From Opitutia bacterium (GTDB taxonomy: Bacteria; Verrucomicrobiota; Verrucomicrobiia; Opitutales; Opitutaceae): 6,960 nucleotides of DNA. The DNA lies in NCBI GenBank assembly GCA_003157575.1, contig PMKA01000094.1, positions 277 through 7,236 on the forward strand. Direction: 5' to 3'. Both the position numbers and the translations under genes were made by a program. Positions 1 through 6,408 of the stretch are shown here, in pieces (within the stretch, counting starts at the first letter, position 1; each line of letters starts with the position of its first letter). The notes beneath the pieces are model-generated. The model was not told where the DNA came from, did no database searches, and saw only the letters and a program-made list of their open reading frames with translations.

Positions 1-836
1 TTCTCCGGCAGCCGCATCGTGAAGAATTCCTTGTCGATGCTGAAATAGCGCGGCGAGGTGTCGAGGTTCATGGCCTTCGCCATCTTGGCCTCGAGATCGG
101 GAATCTCGATCGGCTTGGTGATGATCGCCGAGAACCCCATCTGCTGCGCCTGTTGCTGGGCGGCGGCCTCGGTCTTCACGACCAGCGCAAAGATGGGCGT
201 ATATTTCGTCTTCAGGTTGGTCCGGAGCAGCCGGAACAGCTTGAACGCGCCGTCATCGGGCAGGGACAGGCTGATCATGATCAGGTCGGGCACCTGGCGC
301 TGGCACAGATCGATCGCCTCGCCGAGCATGCTCATCCCAAGGACCTTCCACTGCGTGTGGCCGAGCCCCTCCTGTATCTGCTGGATGATCACGGGCTTGT
401 CCTCGACGATCAGGATGTCGCACGGATCGAGGATCGACTTGTTCTTCGCGGGGCCGTCGGTCAGGGGCTTCAGGTCGATGATCCGCCCGAGCTTCTCGAT
501 CAACAGGTCCTCCTTGAACGGTTTCACGACATAGTCGCGCACGCCGATCTTCGCGATCTTCAGCACGTTGTCGCGCCCACCCTCTGCAGTGAGCATCACC
601 ACCGGGATCGCCTTGAGCTGAGGGTCTGCCTTCAGCTTCGTCAGCATCTCCACACCATCCATCACTGGCATGGTGACGTCCAAGAGGACCACATCCGGGG
701 TTTCTTTGCTGGCAATCGCAAGGCCCTCGACGCCGTTGGAGGCCTCGAGGATATCGCAATCGAAACTTTTAAAGGCCTTCCGCACGATGCAACGGACGGT
801 CTTCGAATCATCAACAGTGAGAATGCGATAACGCAT
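1..836 (-). CDS. Tandem-receiver response regulator, C-terminus beyond the window edge
   Basis: This is the first 278 codons of a gene read leftward from ATG at 836-834; no stop is reached before position 1. The first receiver domain (about residues 3-122) is complete: acidic pair D9/D10 in the stretch ILTVDDSKTVR, phosphoacceptor D53 in VVLLDVTMPVMDG, switch T83 and lysine K105 in VVKPF. It should accept phosphate from a histidine kinase, most simply the CheA encoded divergently. A second receiver-like domain (about residues 139-256) keeps E145/D146 and K241 (ITKPIE), but has S189 where the phosphorylated Asp should be (PDLIMISLSLP), so it is probably a pseudo-receiver. From about residue 262 (RYFSIDKEFFTMRLPE) a further domain seems to begin; a STAS-like or other output domain is possible but cannot be judged. 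The gene follows the CheX gene by 13 nt with no clear Shine-Dalgarno, which suggests co-transcription and perhaps translational coupling. The receiver assignment is firm; the output is unknown. Confidence 0.9.
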   Translation of the reverse strand, partial: MRYRILTVDDSKTVRCIVRKAFKSFDCDILEASNGVEGLAIASKETPDVVLLDVTMPVMDGVEMLTKLKADPQLKAIPVVMLTAEGGRDNVLKIAKIGVRDYVVKPFKEDLLIEKLGRIIDLKPLTDGPAKNKSILDPCDILIVEDKPVIIQQIQEGLGHTQWKVLGMSMLGEAIDLCQRQVPDLIMISLSLPDDGAFKLFRLLRTNLKTKYTPIFALVVKTEAAAQQQAQQMGFSAIITKPIEIPDLEAKMAKAMNLDTSPRYFSIDKEFFTMRLPE

Positions 837-849
837 GGCAGTAAAATGT

Positions 850-1383
850 TTATTCGCCGGATTTCAGGAGGATGTCGGCCACCAGTCTGTGGCCGGCGCA
901 TTCGAAATAGAAGATATAGCGGTTCGCGGAGCTTATGGGTTCGATCGTAAAATTCGTACCGCGGAGGATTGACGGAATCGTGAGGCGGCAGGAAAAGCCG
1001 GACTCGCTCAGACCGTTCTTGAAAACACCGACCGTCATGTTGGTGAGCTCTCCAATGGCGTCGTTGACGACCTCATCGCCCTCGGCCATGACCTCGGACT
1101 CTCTCATCCCAAGCATATGGCAGGTGACGAGACGCGCAAATTTCTCCGGCAGATAGAGGTAAAGAAGGCCGTTCATCCCGCCGATGAAACCGACCGTTCC
1201 GACTACATAAGGATCATGCTGGGTTGGCCCGCCGGCAAGAGGCGGCCACATCTCATCGCCGCTGTGCTTCGCCGTTTCGACAAGCTGGACATGCTGACTG
1301 AGCATCGTGGAGAAGACCTCCTTGATCGCGCGAGTGATGTTGTTCCGAATTGAGATTTCGGCAATGCAGTCTGTAGTTGGCAT
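850..1383 (-). CDS. cheX: CheX-type CheY-P phosphatase
   Basis: This 177-residue protein belongs to the CheC/CheX/FliY phosphatase family, which dephosphorylates CheY-like receivers. The active-site helix is visible as NDAIGELTNMTVG, with the family's E-x-x-N pair at E112 and N115 and the following G119. The N-terminal helix (IRNNITRAIKEVFSTML) and the central Gly-rich strand segment VGTVGFIGGMNGLLYLYLP also fit CheX. There is one ExxN motif, as in CheX; CheC has two. The length is slightly above the usual 150-160 residues. I chose ATG at 1383 because the family fold starts close after it. The frame stays open upstream to 1500, but that extension (LIIGGKEPIRKVN...) overlaps the divergent control region and does not look like CheX. 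No good Shine-Dalgarno precedes 1383. The next gene, 13 nt downstream on the same strand, encodes a receiver protein and is the natural substrate, together with the CheA across the divergent promoter. The substrate is inferred from context. Confidence 0.85.
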   Translation of the reverse strand: MPTTDCIAEISIRNNITRAIKEVFSTMLSQHVQLVETAKHSGDEMWPPLAGGPTQHDPYVVGTVGFIGGMNGLLYLYLPEKFARLVTCHMLGMRESEVMAEGDEVVNDAIGELTNMTVGVFKNGLSESGFSCRLTIPSILRGTNFTIEPISSANRYIFYFECAGHRLVADILLKSGE

Positions 1384-1476
1384 GCGATGGGAGCCCGAAG
1401 GCAGGTTGACTTTCCGTATCGGTTCTTTCCCTCCAATAATTAACCCGAAATGCAGGAATCTGCTGTTCCAGGCATT

Positions 1477-1493
1477 TTGGGGCACAAATTGCG
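1477..1493 (+). promoter_or_regulatory. Weak sigma-54-like -24/-12 site upstream of cheA
   Basis: TTGGGGCACAAATTGCG has GG at 1479-1480 and GC at 1491-1492 with exactly ten bases between them, and a TTGC at the -12 element, as in the TGGCAC-N5-TTGC consensus. The -24 element is imperfect (TGGGGC). Transcription would begin near 1504, about 140 nt before the cheA start and directly ahead of the hairpin at 1505-1543. Such matches occur by chance, and no sigma-54 activator gene is seen in the window. Confidence 0.2.
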
Positions 1494-1504
1494 CCGCCAC
1501 GATC

Positions 1505-1543
1505 CCAGGAGGCTGCCGGGCTTGCGTTCCGACAGCCTCCTGG
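1505..1543. repeat. Strong inverted repeat (hairpin) in the cheX-cheA divergent region
   Basis: An 11-bp perfect stem is formed by CCAGGAGGCTG (1505-1515) and CAGCCTCCTGG (1533-1543). After one mismatch the stem continues with CGG/CCG inside the 17-nt interval. No T-run follows on either side, so it is not a standard terminator. It could be an operator for a dimeric regulator, a leader-RNA structure ahead of cheA, or a REP-like element. Its interior contains CTTGCGT (1521-1527), also found in the loop of the hairpin at 4995-5016. The hairpin is certain from the sequence; its role is not. Confidence 0.7.
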
Positions 1544-1645
1544 AGGACTCGAAATCCGACATACTGCTGGGATCGACCCCGTCGGCGCTTAACTTAGTCC
1601 GCCTCCTGTCGATGATTGGTGTGCGGCCTTATCCGACACCCAACC

Positions 1646-3874
1646 ATGGCATTATCTGCTGACGTTTTCAGCGTTCTAGACGACCTTTCCAGCCGCCTTG
1701 CAGGCGAATCTGTCCTGGCACAGGCCAGCCGCGACGACGGATTGATCCCCGTCTTCAGCCTTTTGGGCGATCTTGCCCAGGCATGCACAGACGAACCGGT
1801 TCTCACCGCCGCGATCAACGCCGTCCGCCAGCCGGTCGAGTCGCTTCTCGACGAAGCCCACCCGTTCGACGAAACGACGCTCACGCTTCTCCGCCGCCTG
1901 GTCGACTGGCTTCCCGGCGCGCTTGCCAACGCCCGCCAGGGCCATCCCCTCACGCCATTTTCCGGCACAGCTCCCTCCGCCGGTGCCTCGGGGGCCGGTT
2001 CCGTCCCCGCGGTCGCCAAGCTCGCCGAAACGGTCGATGTCCTGCTGGATCTTAACATTGAGGAGAACCGCGAGCTCCTGACTGAGTTCCACGCCGAGGC
2101 GATCGACCATCTTCAGCAGATCGAGGCCGCGTTGCTCGCGCTCGAAAACCAGCTCGACGATCCCGAGGCGCTCAACGCCGTCTTCCGCTCGTTTCACACG
2201 ATCAAGGGTGTTGCGGGTTTCCTGCACCTTGTGCCCATGCACACGCTGGCTCACGAGGTGGAATCGCTGCTCGACCTGGCCCGGAACCAGAAGCTGCGGC
2301 TCAATTCGGAGATCATCACACAGATTCTCCTGAGCCGCGACGCCCTGCAGGCGCTCGTCGCGCAGATCACCGCCGCCCTGGAACACGGCCGGATGCCAGA
2401 TCAGATTGTGCCGGTCAGCCACCTGATCCAGGCGGTCCGCGGATTCATCGCGGTCGACCGTTCCCCTTCGCCGGCGGCCAAACCGGCCGCCACGCCCGCC
2501 GCAGCCGTGGTTCCTTTCCCCCGCCCCATGCCGGACGCTCCTCTTGAGTTTCCCGCTCCGCCGGCCGCCGATCCGCCGCCCCGGACCGCGCCGGCACCCG
2601 AAGCCGTCCCCGCAGCGCCCGTTCCAACCTCGACTGCGCCTGCAGCCGAGCCCTCCAAAGCAACCGTTCCGGCGAATCCGGCCGCCACGGCATCCCTCCT
2701 GAAGAATTCAAGCGCCAGCACCGTGCGGGTGAACACCGAGAAGCTCGATTCGCTGATGGACGTCGTCGGCGAACTCGTGATCGTGCAGAGCCAGCTCATC
2801 GAAAGTTCGCGCGCCGCGACCATCAGGGAGGACACCTCCGCGCTTCAGCGCAATGTCGCGCAGCTTTCCCGGATCACAAAGGAGCTGCAGCACACCGCGA
2901 TGTCGGTGCGCATGATTCCGGTCAAACCGACTTTTCAGAAGATGGAGCGGCTTGCCCGCGACCTGGCGCGCGATTCCGGCAAGAAAGTCGCCTTTCTCGT
3001 CACCGGCGAGGACACCGAACTCGACCGCACCGTCGTGGAAGAGATTGGCGACCCGCTCGTCCACATGGTGCGCAATGCGCTCGACCACGGGATCGAACCC
3101 CCCGCCGACCGGGCCGCCCGCGGCAAGCCCGAGGCCGGCACCGTCAGGCTGAAGGCCTATCACGAAGGAAGCCACATCGTCATCGAATTGAGCGACGACG
3201 GCCGCGGAATCGACCCGGATCGCATCATGGCCAAGGCCCGCAAGGTCGGCCTCGTGGCGCCGGGAGTGGAGATGGAACGCGAGGAAATCCTCAACCTCAT
3301 CTTCGCCCCGGGCTTTTCCACCGCCGAAACGGTCACCGCAGTCTCGGGACGCGGCGTGGGAATGGATGTCGTGCGGCGCAACATCGAGCGTCTCCGCGGC
3401 AAGATCGAGATCGACACGGCGGTGGGCGCCGGCTCCACCTTCCGGATCAAGCTTCCCCTGACGATGGCGATCATCGACGGCCTCGTGGTCCGGGTCGGCG
3501 CCGACCGCTTCATCCTTCCGAGCACGTCGGTCAAGATGGCGCTCCGCCCCGCGCGCGAAGCCTTCATCACCGTCCACGGCACCGGCGAGGCCCTCGACCT
3601 GCGCGGAAAGATCCTCCCGTTGTACCGCCTCCACCGGCAGTTCTCCATCCCCAACGCGGTCGAGAGCCCCTGGGAGGGCATCATCGTCGTGGTCGAGGTG
3701 TCGGGCAAATCGAAGGCGCTCCTCGTCGACGAACTGCTGACCAAGCAGGAGGTCGTCATCAAAAACCTCGGCGGCTTCCTCCAGGAACTCAGGGGCGTTG
3801 CGGGCGGCGCGATACTCGGCGACGGCAACATCGCGTTGATCCTCGACCCGGGCTCGCTTTTCCAGGCCGCTTGA
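1646..3874 (+). CDS. cheA: Chemotaxis-type histidine kinase CheA
   Basis: This 742-residue cytoplasmic kinase autophosphorylates on a histidine and passes the phosphate to receiver proteins. Order of parts, numbered from ATG 1646: about 130 N-terminal residues, mostly helical and of unknown function; Hpt/P1 (about 137-250) with the phosphorylated H184 in FRSFHTIKGVAGF; a Pro/Ala-rich linker (about 270-355) where a P2 substrate-docking domain would normally lie; dimerisation P3 (about 360-425); ATP-binding P4 with N-box HMVRNALDHG (473-482), G1 SDDGRGID (516-523), F-box FAPGFSTAE (553-561) and G2 GRGVGMDVV (568-576); and CheW-like P5 (about 610-740), which couples the kinase to receptors. All catalytic motifs are intact. 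The frame can be entered from TTG 1616 or GTG 1619, but ATG 1646 is the first standard start; no Shine-Dalgarno helps decide. The HDOD gene follows 81 nt downstream on the same strand. No receptor gene is in the window, so the stimulus is unknown, and the pathway may not control flagella at all. Confidence 0.95.
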   Translation: MALSADVFSVLDDLSSRLAGESVLAQASRDDGLIPVFSLLGDLAQACTDEPVLTAAINAVRQPVESLLDEAHPFDETTLTLLRRLVDWLPGALANARQGHPLTPFSGTAPSAGASGAGSVPAVAKLAETVDVLLDLNIEENRELLTEFHAEAIDHLQQIEAALLALENQLDDPEALNAVFRSFHTIKGVAGFLHLVPMHTLAHEVESLLDLARNQKLRLNSEIITQILLSRDALQALVAQITAALEHGRMPDQIVPVSHLIQAVRGFIAVDRSPSPAAKPAATPAAAVVPFPRPMPDAPLEFPAPPAADPPPRTAPAPEAVPAAPVPTSTAPAAEPSKATVPANPAATASLLKNSSASTVRVNTEKLDSLMDVVGELVIVQSQLIESSRAATIREDTSALQRNVAQLSRITKELQHTAMSVRMIPVKPTFQKMERLARDLARDSGKKVAFLVTGEDTELDRTVVEEIGDPLVHMVRNALDHGIEPPADRAARGKPEAGTVRLKAYHEGSHIVIELSDDGRGIDPDRIMAKARKVGLVAPGVEMEREEILNLIFAPGFSTAETVTAVSGRGVGMDVVRRNIERLRGKIEIDTAVGAGSTFRIKLPLTMAIIDGLVVRVGADRFILPSTSVKMALRPAREAFITVHGTGEALDLRGKILPLYRLHRQFSIPNAVESPWEGIIVVVEVSGKSKALLVDELLTKQEVVIKNLGGFLQELRGVAGGAILGDGNIALILDPGSLFQAA

Positions 3875-3955
3875 CGGCGCGGGCGCTGACTGCCGCATTC
3901 GGCGTGACAAATCCCGGAAGCCGGCCCCATCGTCTCGAGCGAACCGCCACCCCCC

Positions 3956-4828
3956 ATGAAGCCGCCCAGTTTTGAACAGGTCTGCTCGAAAGCGCTGCGG
4001 CTTCCCTGTTCGCCGCTGTTGCTCCCGCGGCTGATCACCGTCCTCGCCAAGGAGGACAGCACGGCCGACGACCTCGATGCGATCATCCGGATAGACCCCG
4101 CGCTGGCGAGTTCCACCCTGCGTCTCGCCAACTCCGCCTATTTCGCCCCCGCCACCCCGGTGGATTCGCTCAGCGAAGCCATCTTCCGGCTCGGCCAGAG
4201 CGAGACCTACCGCCTCGCGGCGCTTTCGCTCACCGGACGCTGGATGAGCATCGACATCGACGGGTACCGCTGGGAGCCGGGCGATTTCTGCCGCAATTCC
4301 CTCTGTCGGGCAATCGCCGCCCAGCATCTGGCCGAGCGCACCGGGCGCGTCGACCCCAACGTCGCCTATACTGCGGGTCTCGTCAGCACGGTCGGCAAAC
4401 TTGCGATCGCGTACGCCTGCAGCGACTGTTTCGCGGAAATCCGGGCGCTCCAGATAGCCCAGAACTGCACATGGCTGGAGGCGGAGCATGCGATCCTCGG
4501 ATACGATTTTGCCGAGGCGGGCGCGCGCCTGCTCCAGCAATGGCGCTTTCCCCAGCCCCTGGTGGACGCCGCGCAATTTCAGTTCAATCCCGCGCAGGCG
4601 CCCGAGGAAACGAGGCCGCTGCTCGCGACGCTCCATGCGGCCCAGTATCTCGCCACCGCGATGGGCGCCGGCGTGTCCGAGGAAGGTTTCCTTTTCGAGA
4701 TCAACGGAGCCTTCCTCACGGAATACGGTTTCACCTCGACGATGCTCGACGAGGCGCTGCCGGTCGTCCTCGAACGAGCCTTCGCCGTCCTCAACGACCG
4801 GCTGAACACCGGCGAGGTCAGGTTCTAG
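3956..4828 (+). CDS. HDOD-domain signalling protein
   Basis: This 290-residue soluble protein has an HDOD domain over about residues 12-215, a catalytically degenerate relative of the HD phosphohydrolases that often sits beside chemotaxis and cyclic-di-GMP genes. Family marks: the opening LPCSPLLLPRLITVL, then AIIRIDPALASSTLRLANSAYF (43-63, including the typical DPAL...LRLANSA), SLSEAIFRLG (71-80), GLVSTVGKL (141-149) and GARLLQQWRFPQPLVDA (189-205). The positions that bind metal in true HD enzymes are replaced: N114 for the first His in FCRNSL, S144-T145 for the His-Asp pair, F185 in GYDFAEAG, and QF in AAQFQF. Hydrolase activity is therefore not expected, and a scaffold or regulatory role is more likely. 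Residues 216-290 form a helical tail that I do not recognise. The start at 3956 follows a C-rich stretch with no Shine-Dalgarno. Position 81 nt after cheA, same strand, suggests one transcription unit. HDOD identity is secure; its partner is not known. Confidence 0.9.
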   Translation: MKPPSFEQVCSKALRLPCSPLLLPRLITVLAKEDSTADDLDAIIRIDPALASSTLRLANSAYFAPATPVDSLSEAIFRLGQSETYRLAALSLTGRWMSIDIDGYRWEPGDFCRNSLCRAIAAQHLAERTGRVDPNVAYTAGLVSTVGKLAIAYACSDCFAEIRALQIAQNCTWLEAEHAILGYDFAEAGARLLQQWRFPQPLVDAAQFQFNPAQAPEETRPLLATLHAAQYLATAMGAGVSEEGFLFEINGAFLTEYGFTSTMLDEALPVVLERAFAVLNDRLNTGEVRF

Positions 4829-4894
4829 CAGGAGCGCAGCGTCGGAAGCTGTGTTTCTACAGGAGACCGCTGAGTTCGCAGAGGCCTGACGTCC

Positions 4895-5055
4895 CTCCGT
4901 TCTCTCAGTTACCTTCTGTGGAAAAGCCCGGGGTTGATGACCGTCCCGCGACTCCTCTGCGCTCTCCGCGAACTCCTGTGAAGAGTTCCCGTAGGGTCGG
5001 ACCTTGCGTCCGGACCGCAGCGCCTGAAGCATTGCTTTTTCAGGAGAGAACGGAG
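4895..5055. repeat. 12-bp inverted repeat pair flanking the REP-like hairpin
   Basis: CTCCGTTCTCTC at 4895-4906 has a perfect complement, GAGAGAACGGAG, at 5044-5055. The 137 nt between contain the hairpin at 4995-5016. A second pair, CTCTCCGCG at 4962-4970 and CGCGGAGAG at 5089-5097, interleaves with it. The arrangement resembles a small non-coding repeat element, or several overlapping ones. No transposase and no target duplication is visible. Confidence 0.5.
4995..5016. repeat. REP-like hairpin
   Basis: GGTCGGAC (4995-5002) pairs with GTCCGGACC (5008-5016) with one bulged base, leaving the loop CTTGC. The whole reads GTAGGGTCGGACCTTGCGTC followed by CGGACC. From memory, similar 'GGGACCTTGCGTCCC' hairpins are scattered through intergenic DNA of Opitutaceae-like genomes; this is recollection, not a search result. 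The unit is GC-rich, has no following T-run and lies between convergent genes. Confidence 0.5.
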
Positions 5056-5146
5056 CAATCGAAGGCGTCTCGCGCGAGGCCGCGGAGGCGCGGAGAGGAT
5101 TTCACACGTCAAGCGAGCTCGACGCGCCGATTTACGGGATAGGACA

Positions 5147-6121
5147 TCAGCCGGCGAGATCGTCGAGAGGGTTGGTTGCAGCTTCGACCACGGGATGTTT
5201 GTATCCGGCTGTAGTTTCAATGGAGGAGTGCCCCATGAGGACGCGGAGCGCGTCAATGCTCTCCCGGGAATGCGTGGCATATCCGTGGCGGAGAACGTGC
5301 GGTGTAATGCAGCCATCGAGTCCCAGTTGACAAACGGCGGCATGCACTGCGCGCTGCAAAGAGTCTGCGAGCAGGTGATAGCGAACACGTTCGCCCGTAC
5401 GCGGATGGTCGCAATGGCCTGCAGCAGGGAAGACCCAGAACCACGGCCACGAGAAACGTGCTCGCGGATATTTACATGCAAGCTGGTGTGGCAGCGTCAC
5501 GCCGACATCGGGAAAACCGGCACGATCTGATTCCCAGATCTGGCGCGCACGTTCGATCTGGATGTGCAGGGGCTGCAGGCAGATGGCTGGAATGGGAAGT
5601 CGCCGATCTTTGCCACCTTTGGCGCCACGAATGACCAGTTGTCCGGTTGGGCCCTCCTCCCAAAGGACTTCCTTGATCCGCAACTCGAGCGGCTCCGAAA
5701 CCCGCAATCCACATCCGTAAAGAAGATCCACGAGCAACCGATTCGGAGCAGTCGGGGTGTCTCGCACCAGCGCGCGCAATGCCTTTACTTGATCTCGCGA
5801 TGGAGCTGTGCGCTCATGCACGGGCTGTTTTGCGCGGAGAGCATCGACTTTGGCCAACGGCTGGTTGAGGACATTTTGATAGAGAAAAAGCAGCGCCGCA
5901 AACGCCTGGTTCTGAGTCTTGGCGGCCACTTGTTGTTCTATCGCCAAATGCGTCAAAAACGCCTCAGCCTTCTCCTCGTGGGTGAATCCTGTGGGCAGGG
6001 TGCGACAGAATTCGTAGTATCGAGCCGCCCAACCACAGTACGACACCTCGGTGCTGTAGGCGAAATGGAGCAGGCGAATCTTGGCTCGGACCATGGCGAC
6101 AACTTCGCTCCGGGTTTTCAT
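5147..6121 (-). CDS. intI: Integron integrase (IntI-type tyrosine recombinase)
   Basis: This 324-residue site-specific recombinase inserts and excises gene cassettes at attI and attC. Numbering from ATG 6121: an N-terminal core-binding domain (RAKIRLLHFAYSTEVSYCGW), box I LLYGCGLRVSE with R140, K171 in GGKDR, box II TPHVLRHGYATH with H275 and R278, GH with H298, and nucleophile Y307 in TTAGYKH. The extra helix that separates IntI from XerC/D and binds extruded attC bases is present: KYPRARFSWPWFWVF, then HPRTGERVRYHL. ATG 6121 is preferred because alignment with IntI1 begins soon after it and the length matches the usual 320-337. The frame stays open to 6352, but that part is only about 42% GC (6181-6240) and overlaps attI. 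No clear Shine-Dalgarno precedes 6121. One oddity is that the spacing from R278 to H298 is 20 residues, three fewer than in IntI1, so the loop after GYATH is shortened. The gene points away from the cassette, as in all classical integrons. All catalytic residues remain, so it may be active. Confidence 0.93.
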   Translation of the reverse strand: MKTRSEVVAMVRAKIRLLHFAYSTEVSYCGWAARYYEFCRTLPTGFTHEEKAEAFLTHLAIEQQVAAKTQNQAFAALLFLYQNVLNQPLAKVDALRAKQPVHERTAPSRDQVKALRALVRDTPTAPNRLLVDLLYGCGLRVSEPLELRIKEVLWEEGPTGQLVIRGAKGGKDRRLPIPAICLQPLHIQIERARQIWESDRAGFPDVGVTLPHQLACKYPRARFSWPWFWVFPAAGHCDHPRTGERVRYHLLADSLQRAVHAAVCQLGLDGCITPHVLRHGYATHSRESIDALRVLMGHSSIETTAGYKHPVVEAATNPLDDLAG

Positions 6122-6272
6122 GGGTGCACGCGATTGCGATTCAGGTTCGACAAGCCACGCAAGTTCTGGCTGCCTATTTTCGAATTTCTTCGAAGATTTT
6201 CCAGGTCCGTCTGAAATCCAAGCTGTTTTTCTCCACCTTTCGAATGACCAACGAGATGCAGATTTGGATCGA

Positions 6273-6287
6273 CCGACACCGTGTCGG
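6273..6287. promoter_or_regulatory. 15-bp palindrome in the attI region
   Basis: CCGACAC (6273-6279) and GTGTCGG (6281-6287) are perfect complements around a single central C. The site lies about 150 nt upstream of the intI start and 115 nt before the attI core. Its right half runs into TCGGCATA, which is repeated at the attI core. It could be an operator for a dimeric repressor of intI or an IntI-binding site. It does not resemble the usual CTGT-N8-ACAG LexA box. Confidence 0.45.
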
Positions 6288-6369
6288 CATATCCAGAAAA
6301 GAGGCTCAGCTCCGCCAAATTCCAGACCTGTTTTTTCGCAACCCACCACCAACTAATCGGTTGTCGAAT

Positions 6370-6397
6370 TTGATCAGCCGACAGCGAGTGGTATAAA
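6370..6397 (+). promoter_or_regulatory. Probable cassette promoter (Pc)
   Basis: TTGATC (6370-6375, four of six to TTGACA) and TATAAA (6392-6397, five of six to TATAAT) are 16 nt apart and point into the cassette. Transcription would begin near 6403-6405, at the cassette boundary, about 40 nt before the cassette start codon. In many integrons Pc lies inside intI or attI, so this position is reasonable. It would drive whichever cassette occupies the first place. The prediction is from consensus match only. Confidence 0.45.
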
Positions 6398-6408
6398 CAC
6401 AGTTCGGC
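6392..6408 (+). other. attI recombination site core
   Basis: GTTCGGC at 6402-6408 is a core site of the G/TTRRRY type with one departure (C for the first R). Just before it, TATAAACACA resembles the TAAAACAAA that precedes GTT in attI1. It lies on the cassette side of a divergent intI and 37 nt before the first cassette gene. Its exact complement GCCGAAC occurs 7 nt after that gene's stop (6901-6907), where the attC end should be. Strand exchange would fall between 6402 and 6403. Confidence 0.75.

Larger units (their letters stand above)
1384..1645. promoter_or_regulatory. Divergent control region between cheX and cheA
   Basis: These 262 nt separate two divergent units and must hold promoters in both directions. 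I see no convincing sigma-70 pair. The TTGACT at 1406-1411 and the A/T-rich AATAATTAA at 1435-1443 are 23 nt apart, which is too far. The region contains a strong hairpin at 1505-1543 and a weak sigma-54-like site at 1477-1493, both listed separately. Neither start codon (1383 minus, 1646 plus) has a clear Shine-Dalgarno. Confidence 0.5.
4829..5146. other. 318-nt intergenic region rich in degenerate repeats
   Basis: No convincing gene is present between the HDOD stop and the integrase stop. Frames that cross it continue from other genes and have no family features. The region holds a REP-like hairpin (4995-5016) and two sets of inverted repeats: CTCCGTTCTCTC (4895-4906) with its exact complement at 5044-5055, and CTCTCCGCG (4962-4970) with its complement at 5089-5097. 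The segments around 4895-4926 and 4956-4987 also look like two diverged copies of one unit (CTC-rich, then CTGTGGAAAAG or CTGTGAAGAG). No classic terminator with a T-run is seen, although one of these hairpins could end the convergent transcripts from the HDOD gene and intI. It marks the boundary between the signalling locus and the integron. Confidence 0.55.
6122..6402. promoter_or_regulatory. attI / intI promoter region
   Basis: This spacer between the integrase start and the first cassette is where attI, the intI promoter and the cassette promoter Pc sit in other integrons. It is A/T-richer than its surroundings (about 42% GC in 6181-6240). It contains a 15-bp palindrome (6273-6287), an 8-mer TCGGCATA at 6284-6291 that recurs at the cassette boundary (6404-6411), and a reversed related motif GCCGACA at 6377-6383. 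Such repeats could be integrase-binding sites like the direct repeats of attI1. I could not assign a convincing -35/-10 pair for intI itself. Confidence 0.6.

Noticed and set aside
1406..1440. A sigma-70 promoter for cheA: TTGACT at 1406 with AATAAT at 1435.
   Set aside because: The spacing is 23 nt, far outside the usual 16-18.
1384..1500. A longer CheX starting at 1500.
   Set aside because: The added 39 residues do not resemble the family and would cover much of the divergent control region. A GGAGGG at about 1429-1434 on the minus strand has no start codon at a proper distance.
2708..5032. A very long open frame (about 774 codons) on the minus strand, antisense to cheA and the HDOD gene.
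   Set aside because: It is rich in Gly, Arg, Asp and Glu without domain features, and it lies opposite strong, motif-bearing genes. This is the usual shadow of high-GC third-position coding.
4829..5142. Reading frame running through the intergenic repeats (part of a 223-codon plus-strand frame).
   Set aside because: It is an out-of-frame continuation over the HDOD gene and repeat DNA with Arg/Pro-rich sequence and no start context.
6122..6352. N-terminal extension of the integrase by 77 residues.
   Set aside because: The segment is A/T-richer than intI, lacks the features of recombinase N-termini and overlaps attI. The ATG at 6121 gives the standard family length.
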